DNA of 64,000 nucleotides, taken from Streptomyces sp. NBC_00659 (GTDB lineage: Bacteria; Actinomycetota; Actinomycetes; Streptomycetales; Streptomycetaceae). Every line of letters starts with the position of its first letter. Position 1 is the first letter of the stretch. The position numbers and the translations under genes were made by a program. Positions 24,326 through 32,767 of the stretch are shown one piece after another. The notes below the pieces were generated by a model, which worked only from the letters and a program-made list of their open reading frames with translations, was not told the DNA's origin and did not search any database. The DNA lies in contig NZ_CP109031.1 in NCBI RefSeq assembly GCF_036226925.1, positions 682,001-746,000 on the forward strand, given 5' to 3'.

Positions 24326-26311
24326 TCAGCAGGGGAAGGTGCCGCTGTAGAGGGCGTGTCCGTACGAGGAGGTGCCGGAACCGAAGCCGTAGACTCCGTC
24401 GTCGCTCCAGACCGCCTCGCGGAACCCGTTGACGCAGGTGGAGGCCGGCGCGATCGCGAAGCCCTCCAGGTTGTCGGCCGGCATGACGGCCGGGTTCGTG
24501 TAGGTCACGTCCGGAACGATCGCGCCGGAGGCGTTGACCTTCATGAAGGTGTGGGTCTCACCGCAGGTGTTGTCGCAGGTGGCGACGAGGCGCTGGGTGC
24601 CGGCGTCGTACGTCACGTCCATCACGGAGGCCTTGCCGGTCGTGATCGTGCCGAACGTGGTGAACGTGCCGTCGGAGTTCAGACCGTAGACATGCAGCGA
24701 GCCGTCCCACTCCAGGCCGGCGAAGAACAGGCCCGACCCGTGCAGCGGGTAGTTCGCCGGGTTGTAGGCGGCACCGGTGAGCGGGTTGACCCAGCCGTTC
24801 GCGGTCAGCCAGCTGTCCGGTACGTATCCGACGCCCTCGAAGCCGAGGTTGGCGTCGTCCTTGTCACCGGTGTCGAGCTGCGGGAACTGCGAGGTCATGT
24901 CCCACTGGTGGACCGGCGTCAGCGTCGATCCGGTCGCGGCCGGGTCGAACTCCAGGATCGTGTCCTTGGGAACCGTGTTGTTGGTGTTGTCGCGCTCGGA
25001 GGTCACGTAGAGGTGGCCGTTGCTGCCGACGGTCAGGCCCTCGGAGTCCGGCTCGCCGGAGCCGCTAGCGAAGCGGATCTGCTTGCCGGTCGCGCTCCAG
25101 GTCGTGTCCGGGATCCACTTGCCGTTGCTCTTGACCAGCTTGTACAGCCAGTTCTTGTTCTTGACGGCCCACAGCACCGACGGGTTCGCCGAGTCGAACG
25201 CCAGACCGCTCACGTCCCGGCCCTCGGGGCCGGTGGACGTGGTGAACGCGCAGACGTTGTCCACGATCGTGACGTCCAGCCCGCCCGGCCATGCCGTGGT
25301 GCCCGTCGGGGTGGAACCCGTACCGGACGGCGCCTCGGGCGCGCAGCCGCTGGTGAGCGAGCCGCCACCGCCGAGCAGTTGGCCGGTCCCCGAACCGCCG
25401 CCGCCGGTGCCGCCGCCGGTGCTGCCCGAGCAGGAGTTCGCGCTGCCGAGCGTCGCGGTCGTGGCGGTCTGGAACCAGCCGGTGCCATTGGCGCAGCGCT
25501 CGTCCGACGGCTTGGCGGCGTCGGTCGTCCAGGTCACCGAGTCGATGGTGTTGCCGCTGCCGTCGACGAGGAAGACCGAGTCGTTGTCGCCCAGGCCGAT
25601 GGTGGAGTTGAACGTGACGTAGCCGCCCGCGGGGATGCTGCTCGCGCTCGGCGAGGAGGACGAGACCGTCACCGCGGCGTGGGAGGTGTCGGCGTCGACG
25701 TACTTCCACGAGCCGACGCTGACCGCGCTCGTTCCGCCGTTGTACAGCTCCACGGTGTCGGAGCCGTCCGAGGTGACCTCGTTGATCCGTACCCGGCTCG
25801 CCGCCGGGATCGACGACGGGCAGCCCGAGGCGTTCGCGGCGCCGAACGTGGCCGCCGAGGTCGCGGTCGCCCACGCCCCGGCGCCGTCGCCGCCACAACG
25901 CGCCATCGCCGGCTTCGCCTTGTCGGTCGCCCACTCGACGCGGTCGACCACTGTGCCGCCGGAGGTGTAGATCGCCAGCTTGTCCGAATCACCCAGTCCC
26001 TTGGGCGAGTTGAAGGTGACGAAGCCGCCGGCCGGAATGGACGTGGAGGACGGGCTGAACGACTGCTGCGAGAAGCTGTCGTCGGACATCTTCCAGCCGC
26101 TGATACTCACCGCGGCCGAGCCGGAGTTGTACAGCTCCACCGTGTCGTTGTTCGATGAGGTGACTTCGTTGATCCGAACGTTCTGATAGCCGACCGGGTC
26201 GGCGGCGGCCGCGGGCTGAGCGGCCAGCAATCCGGTGACGAGGAGTCCTGAGAGTGTCAGGGACACGGCGCACACAGAGGCGACGCCGGCGCGTGAAGGT
26301 GAGGTAGGCAC
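24326..26311 (-). CDS. Large secreted protein: two lamin-tail domains plus esterase-like/beta-propeller region
   Basis: About 661 aa. A signal peptide ends AAQPAAAADP. Two lamin-tail (LTD) Ig-fold domains follow, each starting RINEVTS and carrying DTVELYN, with the W-K and SIPAGG(Y/F)VTFNS core (about 40-155 and 170-290). A Gly-rich linker leads to a C-terminal half resembling the esterase-like / phytase-type propeller family: FDSANPSVLWAVKNKNWLYK, DSEGLTVGSNGHLYVTSERD and NLEGFAIAP. It is probably an extracellular hydrolase or binding protein on the cell surface. Start uncertain: GTG at 26311 gives a classical signal peptide; a TTG at 26368 would add 19 residues. A hairpin terminator follows. 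Confidence 0.82.
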   Translation of the reverse strand: MPTSPSRAGVASVCAVSLTLSGLLVTGLLAAQPAAAADPVGYQNVRINEVTSSNNDTVELYNSGSAAVSISGWKMSDDSFSQQSFSPSSTSIPAGGFVTFNSPKGLGDSDKLAIYTSGGTVVDRVEWATDKAKPAMARCGGDGAGAWATATSAATFGAANASGCPSSIPAASRVRINEVTSDGSDTVELYNGGTSAVSVGSWKYVDADTSHAAVTVSSSSPSASSIPAGGYVTFNSTIGLGDNDSVFLVDGSGNTIDSVTWTTDAAKPSDERCANGTGWFQTATTATLGSANSCSGSTGGGTGGGGSGTGQLLGGGGSLTSGCAPEAPSGTGSTPTGTTAWPGGLDVTIVDNVCAFTTSTGPEGRDVSGLAFDSANPSVLWAVKNKNWLYKLVKSNGKWIPDTTWSATGKQIRFASGSGEPDSEGLTVGSNGHLYVTSERDNTNNTVPKDTILEFDPAATGSTLTPVHQWDMTSQFPQLDTGDKDDANLGFEGVGYVPDSWLTANGWVNPLTGAAYNPANYPLHGSGLFFAGLEWDGSLHVYGLNSDGTFTTFGTITTGKASVMDVTYDAGTQRLVATCDNTCGETHTFMKVNASGAIVPDVTYTNPAVMPADNLEGFAIAPASTCVNGFREAVWSDDGVYGFGSGTSSYGHALYSGTFPC

Positions 26312-26519
26312 GAGGGGGAACTCTGGCCAAACGATCTTGAAACGCCGTGTACTCCGGTTGAACGGCAACTTCTGGCCACCGGAACGTCAGACATACGCCC
26401 CCAACGGCCGGGTGGCATCGTCCTCCTTGTCCCCCTGAGGCCCAGCAGTCCCCTGCATCACATGAAGAGGCTGCGCGGCGAACCCGTGACCGCCGTTCTC
26501 GTCGAGATCGCCGGTTGCT

Positions 26520-27764
26520 CTATCGCCGGCCGGTCTCGGAATGCACGTCCGCCTTGGCAGTACCGGTACGGACCGGAAGGGCAAGCAGACCGCGGGACCG
26601 CATCGTGGGACGCCATCGCAGTTCGGCCGGAGACACGTCCAGTGCCATGTCCGGAAAGCGGCCGAGGAGTGCGGACAGCGCGATCTCGGTTTCCATGCGG
26701 GCCAGGGGAGCGCCGAGGCAGTAGTGGATGCCGTGGCCCAGGGCGAGGTGCCCGGTGGCGTCCCGGTCGATGTCGAAGCGGTCGGGGTCGGTGAAGCGGC
26801 GCGGGTCCCGGTGGGCGGCGGCGAGGGACAGCAGAACAGTGTCGCCCGCCGGGACAGTCACCCCGCCGATGGAGATGTCCTCGGTCGGAAACCGGCGGAT
26901 GGCCAGGGGTACCGGGCCGTCGTAACGAGCCAACTCCCCCACCACAGCACTCAATCGCGCGGGATCGGCCCTCAACTCGGCCAACTGCTCGGGGTGGCGA
27001 AGCAGAGTCAGGATCGCGTTCCCGATGAGATGCACGGTGTTCTCGTATCCGGCGACCAGGATGAGGAAGGCCAAGGACATCAACTCGTCCTCGTTCAGCC
27101 GGTCTTCCTCGTCGCGTACGGCAATCAGCGCGGAGAGCAGATCGTCTGCCGGGGCGGTCCGCTTGCCGGCGATGAGGCGGGTGAGGAACGACAGCATGCT
27201 GCCGACCGCTTCTTTGGCGAGGGACGGGCGCGCCGGATCGGGAGCCACGAGAGCGTCGGTCCATGACCGGAAGTCGAGCCGGTCGGCCGGGGCCACACCG
27301 AGCAGGTCGCAGATCACGGTGATCGGCAGCGGCGCGGCGTACGAGCCGATCAGGTCCGCGTGTTCGTCCGCGGCGATACGGTCGAGAAGCCGGTCGGCGG
27401 TGCGCTGGATCGGCTCGCGCAGCTGCTCGATTCGGCGCGGGGTGAAGGCCCGGGTCACCAGACGCCTGATGCGGGTGTGGTCCGGGGGGTCCATGTTGAG
27501 CAGGTTGGCGTCCAGTGCCGGTGGTAAGGCCATGCCTCGGTAGCCACCGGGCGTCGCGTTGCGCTTGTCGAGGGAGAGCCGCGGGTCGGCGAGCGCCTCA
27601 CGTACGTCGTCATAGCCGGTCACCAGCCAGGCAGGCAGCCCGTCCGTCCCGGTGATCCGGTGTACGGGCCCTGCTCGGCGAAACCGCGCATAGACGGCGT
27701 AGGGATCTTCCGCGAGTGCCGTGATGTCAATTGGCGCCTGCTGAGCGGGGGTTGCATCAGTCAT
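26520..27764 (-). CDS. Cytochrome P450 (CYP105/107-like soluble bacterial type)
   Basis: 414 aa with all landmarks: the C-helix MDPPDHTRIRRLVTRAFTPRRI, the I-helix LILVAGYENTVHLIGN (AGxEN-T instead of AGxET), the K-helix ELARYDG and the heme loop LGHGIHYCLGAPLARME with axial Cys at residue 349. A standard Streptomyces soluble P450 needing ferredoxin partners. It lies alone, divergent from the PPOX gene. The substrate is not predictable, although such genes often act on xenobiotics or macrolides. Confidence 0.92.
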   Translation of the reverse strand: MTDATPAQQAPIDITALAEDPYAVYARFRRAGPVHRITGTDGLPAWLVTGYDDVREALADPRLSLDKRNATPGGYRGMALPPALDANLLNMDPPDHTRIRRLVTRAFTPRRIEQLREPIQRTADRLLDRIAADEHADLIGSYAAPLPITVICDLLGVAPADRLDFRSWTDALVAPDPARPSLAKEAVGSMLSFLTRLIAGKRTAPADDLLSALIAVRDEEDRLNEDELMSLAFLILVAGYENTVHLIGNAILTLLRHPEQLAELRADPARLSAVVGELARYDGPVPLAIRRFPTEDISIGGVTVPAGDTVLLSLAAAHRDPRRFTDPDRFDIDRDATGHLALGHGIHYCLGAPLARMETEIALSALLGRFPDMALDVSPAELRWRPTMRSRGLLALPVRTGTAKADVHSETGRR

Positions 27765-27954
27765 GTCCTGACCCTACTTGCGAATGAGCTGCGTACCTTT
27801 GATGGCCCGCCGCCGGCCGCAGTGTCAGGGGATTACGCGTCACCTGCGCGTGTCCGTCTCGGCCCGCGGGTTCAGGCGAGAGCGGCGACCAGCAGGGAGT
27901 GTTGGCGCATGGAGTCCACGAAATTGCTGGACGGTCAGGGGCGTTGGTCACTTC

Positions 27955-28413
27955 ATGACCCAACGACCAGAGCCTCGCTCCCTGTCCGACGAAGCCCTCT
28001 CCAGCTTGCTCGGCCGGCAGCAGTTCGGAACGCTCGCCACCGTCAAACGCAGTGGCCACCCTCACCTGACAACCATGGTGTACAGCTGGGACCCCGAAGC
28101 CCGCATTGTACGGTTCTCGACCACGGCGGATAGGGTCAAAGTCCGGCACCTGCGGCGCAATCCACGGGCGGCGCTGCACGTGCCGGGCGGCGACGTGTGG
28201 TCGTTCGCCGTCGCCGAGGGCGAGACCGTGGTCTCCGAGAGCACGACCGTTCCGGGGGACGCGGTCGGGCTGGAACTGCTCGGGATGATCCCGAAGGCCG
28301 CGAGGCCCGAGGACGAGGATACGTACCTGGAGGAGTTGGTCGCCGAGCGCCGGGTGGTCATCCGGCTGAAGGTGGACCGGCTGTACGGCACGGTGCTCGA
28401 CATCGACGACTAG
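27955..28413 (+). CDS. PPOX-class (F420- or FMN-dependent) flavin-type oxidoreductase
   Basis: 152 aa. The pattern LSDEALSSLLGRQQFGTLATVKRSGHPHLTTMVYSWDPEA, then DRVKVRHLRRNPRAALHV, is that of the split-barrel PPOX / pyridoxamine-phosphate-oxidase-like family, in which actinobacterial members often use coenzyme F420. The length fits the single-domain form. The start ATG at 27955 gives the expected N-terminus. Divergent from the P450 at 27764, but 190 nt apart; functional coupling is not shown. Confidence 0.85.
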   Translation: MTQRPEPRSLSDEALSSLLGRQQFGTLATVKRSGHPHLTTMVYSWDPEARIVRFSTTADRVKVRHLRRNPRAALHVPGGDVWSFAVAEGETVVSESTTVPGDAVGLELLGMIPKAARPEDEDTYLEELVAERRVVIRLKVDRLYGTVLDIDD

Positions 28414-28440
28414 GACATATCGGGCCGGTGCTGGTCGCAG

Positions 28441-28560
28441 TCACTCGTTGAGGATCTCGACCAGCACGGTCGCTTCGCAGCGGACGGCGACGTTGTCCTC
28501 TCTCGTTGCCACGGCCCGTGCCGCTTGGGACGGTTGATCACGGGAGGAAAGAATGGGCAC
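28441..28560 (-). CDS. Possible 39-codon small ORF or fragment
   Basis: A short minus-strand frame from GTG at 28560 to TGA at 28441 has protein-like character at its end (EDNVAVRCEATVLVEILNE). It overlaps the first codons of the divergent membrane protein gene, has no ribosome site and no recognised family. It may be a remnant. Confidence 0.2.
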   Translation of the reverse strand: MPILSSRDQPSQAARAVATREDNVAVRCEATVLVEILNE

Positions 28561-29509
28561 TGCGCTGGTCGAACCGACGGCCGTGAAGCGGTCGAGGCAT
28601 GTGCAACGTGCCGCACGGGCTGCAGGGGTCGGGTTCGCCTCGGTGGTGGTCTCCGCGCTCGCGACGTGGCTGCTGTGGGACTCCGACGCCTGCCGGAACG
28701 CGCCGGACTACGGCTGCCTCGGCTTCGTCATCGTGTGGTCCTCCCTCTTACCCTTCCTGAACTTCCTCCTCACCTGGCCGGCCCTGCGCCTCGTCGGAAT
28801 CCGGCCGGCCTGGCTCACCGCACTGATCGGCACCGGCATCGGCTGGTACCTGGTCCGGAACATCGAAGCTCTCCAGTGGCTCCCCGGTGGCACGCGGTAC
28901 GTCCAACCTGTCTTGTACGTGGCTGCGTTCGCCCTCGCGGCCTGGATCACCCAGTCCCGCAGGCCACTGTGGCCGCGGGCAGCCGTAGCCCTCGCCCTGG
29001 TCCTGCTGATGCCACTCGACTCGCTCGCCACCACGCAGCACGTCCGGAGCAGGCAGGACGATGAACTGGCCGGTGCCCGTGTCCCCCTGCTCGGGCCGCG
29101 AGTGCCCGCGGGCTACCACCTGAACGGCGTCGGCACCAACGGGTCGACGACCGAAGCCGAGGCCACCTTCTTCTACCGGATCTCACCCGACGGTCTGAGC
29201 GGCGCGGACACCATGGACGAGCTCCGTCAGGAGATCCAGGTGACCGTCGGCCCCGTACAGCCGGGTTTCACCCCGCCGTCCCACTGCGCCGCGCTCACCA
29301 GCGTCTACCCGGTGCCGTCACCCGCCTGCACCCCGGTGGCTCCTGGAGTGTGGCGGTGGTCGAAGTACGAGTACGTCAAGTACTTCACCCGGGTCGGCGA
29401 CGCTGTCGCGGTCCTCCAAGCCCGCACCCCTCCAGTGAGCGACACCGTTCTCCGAAACCTCGCCGGCTCCATGCGCGTCCGCACGCCGTCCTACTTCACC
29501 GGCGGCTGA
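28553..29509 (+). CDS. Hypothetical multi-pass membrane protein with extracytoplasmic domain
   Basis: 318 aa. Four or five hydrophobic segments occupy residues about 24-43, 58-80, 86-102, 120-138 and 143-160. They are followed by a soluble domain of about 150 residues with several Cys (HCAAL, ACTPV) and aromatic residues (WRWSKYEYVKYFTRVGDAVAVLQAR). No family is recognised. GGGAGG lies 7 nt before the ATG, a strong start. Most likely a surface-exposed envelope protein. Confidence 0.72.
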   Translation: MGTALVEPTAVKRSRHVQRAARAAGVGFASVVVSALATWLLWDSDACRNAPDYGCLGFVIVWSSLLPFLNFLLTWPALRLVGIRPAWLTALIGTGIGWYLVRNIEALQWLPGGTRYVQPVLYVAAFALAAWITQSRRPLWPRAAVALALVLLMPLDSLATTQHVRSRQDDELAGARVPLLGPRVPAGYHLNGVGTNGSTTEAEATFFYRISPDGLSGADTMDELRQEIQVTVGPVQPGFTPPSHCAALTSVYPVPSPACTPVAPGVWRWSKYEYVKYFTRVGDAVAVLQARTPPVSDTVLRNLAGSMRVRTPSYFTGG

Positions 29510-29805
29510 ACGGTGTGAAGTGTTTTTGCCGGCGCGCCAGTTCGGCGTCTCGCGCATGAGGACCGCTTCCTCCTCGGCCTTCCGGGCCTGTCGGCGCTTC
29601 TGCAGTGTGCGGTAGCCGGCGGCGAGGGCAACCTGGGCGGACAGCGTCAGGGGTGGGTACGACCGAGGGTGTCGAGGGCCCGGGGAGCGGTGGTCCCGGG
29701 ACTGCGGGGCTTGCGAGCAGGAGCTGTGGCATCAGGTTCCCTGGGGGTTAAGATCCGCTGCCGACCTGCGGAAAGTCCGAATGGGCGGCTTCCAGGGGGT
29801 GTGAA
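29510..29805 (-). other. Intergenic region with a possible gene remnant on the minus strand
   Basis: About 300 nt. One minus-strand frame (about 29530-29650) reads LSAQVALAAGYRTLQKRRQ then ARKAEEEAVLMRETPNWRAG, which looks like a membrane-proximal helix plus tail. It lacks a clear start or ribosome site and runs into the 3' end of the plus-strand gene. It is probably a decayed small gene. Confidence 0.3.
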
Positions 29806-30444
29806 GTGACCGGATCGGTCAGGGTGCCGCGCGGACAGGCCCGGTTCGCCTGCGGCGCGATCGCCGCGTTCGCGCTGGTGACCCTCGCGGCCGGGCTGGT
29901 GGCGTGGCACAAGTACCAGCTGCTGGCCGGACCCCTGACGCGAGGACCTTACGTCGACAACCCGTTGGTCGAGGCCGACACGTACTTCAGAAACCTGATG
30001 GGCTGGCGGACCGCTCTGCTTCTCATGGCCCTGCTCCAGTTCAGCGTCTGGCTCGCCACCATGCGCGATGTCGCGGACGTGCTCTGGCGCCAGGGACAGC
30101 GTCGGCGCAGAGCGTGGCTGGTCTTCGGCTGGGTGATCCCGGTGGCGCAGCTCTTCGTACCCAAGATGTTCGTCAACGACCTGTGGGCCGCCGGCCGGCC
30201 GGAACCGCAGCCCCGTCGAGGGCATCCCCTGCTCACGGCATGGTGGCTGTCCGTCCTCGTCGCGGCGAACGCCTACAGCGGCGCCTCCGACGATCTGAAG
30301 AAGGCGGTCAGCGCGAGCCAGGCACGTCATGCGCTGCGGCAGATCATGCTCAGCGACGGTCTGTACATCTGCGCCGCAGCGCTGTCGATCATCGTCGTCC
30401 GGCAGCTCATCCGCAGACTGGAACGCACCGCACCGACTGCGTGA
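29806..30444 (+). CDS. DUF4328 membrane protein
   Basis: 212 aa with four hydrophobic segments. The central stretch RAWLVFGWVIPVAQLFVPKM followed by FVNDLWAA is the DUF4328 hallmark (W-x-V-P-x-x-N/Q-L-x-x-P-x-x-x-x-x-D-L-W). Many Streptomyces carry several copies; function unknown. GTG at 29806 is preceded by cagggggtg, a plausible ribosome site. A strong terminator follows at 30554. Confidence 0.85.
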   Translation: MTGSVRVPRGQARFACGAIAAFALVTLAAGLVAWHKYQLLAGPLTRGPYVDNPLVEADTYFRNLMGWRTALLLMALLQFSVWLATMRDVADVLWRQGQRRRRAWLVFGWVIPVAQLFVPKMFVNDLWAAGRPEPQPRRGHPLLTAWWLSVLVAANAYSGASDDLKKAVSASQARHALRQIMLSDGLYICAAALSIIVVRQLIRRLERTAPTA

Positions 30445-30553
30445 CCGCGGCACCCTCGATCATCGGATCGTGTTCGCGATCAGGACGAACCGCGTCCGAT
30501 CCGGAGGGGGAGACTCCCACGCCCGAGAACGGTGGCCGGTAGGCGCACGCAGG

Positions 30554-30581
30554 GGTGGCCCGGCGGGACGGCCGGGCCACC
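30554..30581. terminator. Hairpin terminator between convergent genes
   Basis: A perfect 11-bp stem (ggtggcccggc / gccgggccacc) with a 6-nt loop between the DUF4328 gene and the convergent FAD dehydrogenase gene; it can serve both. Confidence 0.8.
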
Positions 30582-30595
30582 GTCTCAAGGAAGCG

Positions 30596-32419
30596 TCAGG
30601 TCGCGGTGGCGGCCGCCGCCGCGCGTCCCGCCTGGCGGCCGGAGAAGAGGCAGCCGCCCAGGAAGGTGCCTTCCAGGGAACGGTAGCCGTGAACGCCGCC
30701 GCCACCGAAGCCGGCGACCTCACCGGCCGCGTACAGTCCGGGAACCGGGCTGCCGGAAGCGTTCAGGACGCGGCCCGAGAGGTCGGTCTGGAGGCCGCCG
30801 AGGGTCTTGCGCGTGAGGATGTTGAGCCGTACGGCGATGAGCGGACCGGCGTCGGGGTCCAGGATCTTGTGGGCGGGCGCCGTGCGGCTCAGGGAATCCC
30901 CGACGTAGGCGAGGGCGTTCCGGATGCCCATCACCTGGACGTCCTTGGTGTAGGGGTTGTCCATCTCGCGGTCACGGGCCTCGATCTGGCGCTGGAGGTC
31001 GGCACGGTCGACGAGGTTGCCGCCGGTGAGCTTGTTCATCCCGGTGACGAGGTCGGCGAGCGTGGTGGCGACCACGAAGTCTGCGCCGTTCTTCTTGAAC
31101 TTCTCGATCGGCTCCGGGCTCTGCCAGATCCGGGAGAGCAGTTTCCACACGTCCTTGTTGGTGAGGTCCGGATTCTGCTCCGAGCCGGAGAGCGCGAACT
31201 CCTTGGCGAGGATCTTCTGCGTGGTGACGAACCAGGAGTAGTCGTAGCCGGAGCCCGTGATCGACTTGAGGGTGTGGAGGGTGTCGTAGCCGGGGATGTC
31301 GGGGCTGCCGAAGCGGCGGCCCCGCGCGTCGAACCACATGGACGACGGACCGGGCAGGATGCGGATGCCGTGACCGGGCCAGATCGGGTCGTAGTTGCGC
31401 AGCCCCTCGGTGTAGTGCCACATGCGGTCCGGGTTCACGATCCGGCCGCCGGCCTGCTCGGTGATCGCCAGCATGCGGCCGTCCACATGCGCGGGCACAC
31501 CGGTGACCATGAACTTGGGCGGGGTGCCGAGGCGGTCCGGCCAGTTCTGCCGTACGAGATCATGGTTGGCGCCGATGCCCCCGGAGGTGACGACGACGAC
31601 CGGGGCGCGCAGCTCGAAGTCACCCACGACGGTGCGGGAACTGGGCTTCCCGCGTGCCACGCCGCTCGGTTCCAGAACCGCGCCACGGACGCCCGTGACG
31701 ACCCCGCCGGTCGTCACGATCCCGTCGACCCGGTGCCGGAACTTGAAGGTGACCTTGCCCGCCGCCACCGCGGCGCGGACCTTCTTCTCGAACGGCTCGA
31801 CCACCGCGGGTCCGGTGCCCCAGGTGACATGGAAGCGCGGTACCGAGTTGCCGTGTCCGTCCGCGAGCCCGCCGCCCCGCTCGGCCCAGCCGACGACCGG
31901 GAACCACTGCACACCCAGGCCGGAGAGCCACGACCGCTTCTCACCCGATGCGAAGTCCACATAAGCCTCGGCCCACTTGTACGCCCAGTGGTCCTGGCCG
32001 GACGGGTCACCGACTCCACGGTCGAAGCCCGCGCTGCCGAGCCAGTCCTGCCAGGCGAGGTCACGGGAGTCCTTGACACCCATCAGCCGCTGCTCGTCGG
32101 AGTCGACGAAGAACAGTCCGCCGAAGGACCAGAACGCCTGACCGCCCAGACCGGCCTCCGGCTCCTGGTCGAGGAGGAGCACCTTCCGTCCGGCCGCGGC
32201 GAGTTCAGCGGTCGCGACCAGTCCGGCGAGCCCGTGGCCGACCACGATCGCGTCCGCGTCCTGCGACTCGGCACCGAAGGCGGGGAAGGCCTGGGCGGCG
32301 AGCGCGGCTCCGGCGATCATCCCTCCGGTGACGGTGAGGGCGCGGCGGCGTGTGATGCCCCCTCCCGCCTCCGCGTCGTTCCCGTGACGTGATGCGGAGT
32401 TGCCTCTGGAGTTCTCCAT
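30596..32419 (-). CDS. Tat-exported FAD-dependent dehydrogenase (KstD/fumarate-reductase-like)
   Basis: 607 aa. The N-terminus holds a twin-arginine signal (ITRRRALTVTGGMIAGAALA). The FAD Rossmann fold follows (ADAIVVGHGLAGLVATAELAAAG, with an unusual GHGLAG loop). The C-terminus has the flavoprotein signature PGLYAAGEVAGFGGGGVHGYRSLEGTF-type sequence, as in 3-ketosteroid dehydrogenase and fumarate-reductase flavoprotein subunits. It is the type annotated FAD-binding dehydrogenase in actinomycetes; the substrate is unknown, possibly a steroid or fatty enone. The ATG at 32419 has only a weak ribosome site. A 25-bp tandem repeat 75-125 nt upstream may be a regulatory element. Confidence 0.85.
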   Translation of the reverse strand: MENSRGNSASRHGNDAEAGGGITRRRALTVTGGMIAGAALAAQAFPAFGAESQDADAIVVGHGLAGLVATAELAAAGRKVLLLDQEPEAGLGGQAFWSFGGLFFVDSDEQRLMGVKDSRDLAWQDWLGSAGFDRGVGDPSGQDHWAYKWAEAYVDFASGEKRSWLSGLGVQWFPVVGWAERGGGLADGHGNSVPRFHVTWGTGPAVVEPFEKKVRAAVAAGKVTFKFRHRVDGIVTTGGVVTGVRGAVLEPSGVARGKPSSRTVVGDFELRAPVVVVTSGGIGANHDLVRQNWPDRLGTPPKFMVTGVPAHVDGRMLAITEQAGGRIVNPDRMWHYTEGLRNYDPIWPGHGIRILPGPSSMWFDARGRRFGSPDIPGYDTLHTLKSITGSGYDYSWFVTTQKILAKEFALSGSEQNPDLTNKDVWKLLSRIWQSPEPIEKFKKNGADFVVATTLADLVTGMNKLTGGNLVDRADLQRQIEARDREMDNPYTKDVQVMGIRNALAYVGDSLSRTAPAHKILDPDAGPLIAVRLNILTRKTLGGLQTDLSGRVLNASGSPVPGLYAAGEVAGFGGGGVHGYRSLEGTFLGGCLFSGRQAGRAAAAATAT

Positions 32420-32767
32420 GGCTGCCTTTCGTCAAGAGGTGCCGGAGGTACGGGAGATACGTGCGGGGGGGGTGCCGAGGCGCAAAGGCGTCACCGATGG
32501 GCCGACCGGCAGGTGTTACCGATGGGTTGACCGGCAGGTGTTACCGACGGTAGCCCATGAGGTCTGCGTTACAACAGCCCTTGAAATAAAGGGAGTTGGG
32601 CCAGAGTTGGGAGATGCGGAGACCTGCCCGGCACGTTCGGCGCAGGGACGCATCGCGGAGGGACACGCGGCCATACGCAGCCCACGCGGGCACGCGGAAC
32701 GGCGGGCATACGGAACGGCGGGCCATATGCCGGCTCCGCCGTCCGCGCGAGTTGTTCCGACGAGACG
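32420..32767. other. Intergenic region upstream of the FAD dehydrogenase
   Basis: About 350 nt between a minus-strand start (32419) and a minus-strand stop (32768). It holds the 25-bp tandem repeat, then a locally AT-richer patch near 32565-32600 that may contain the promoter. I see no intact gene. Confidence 0.4.
32493..32550 (-). repeat. 25-bp direct repeat, candidate operator
   Basis: Two head-to-tail copies of a 25-bp unit (32493-32517 and 32518-32542, two mismatches) plus the first bases of a third. On the minus strand the core reads catcggtaacacctgccggt. The position upstream of the dehydrogenase gene suggests paired binding sites for a regulator. Confidence 0.7.

Noticed and set aside
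24356..26158. 600-codon plus-strand frame opposite the lamin-tail gene
   Set aside because: The lamin-tail domain motifs lie on the minus strand; the plus frame is low-complexity Arg/Gly/Val.
30329..32392. 687-codon plus-strand frame opposite the FAD dehydrogenase
   Set aside because: Antisense shadow; the FAD and Tat motifs are on the minus strand.
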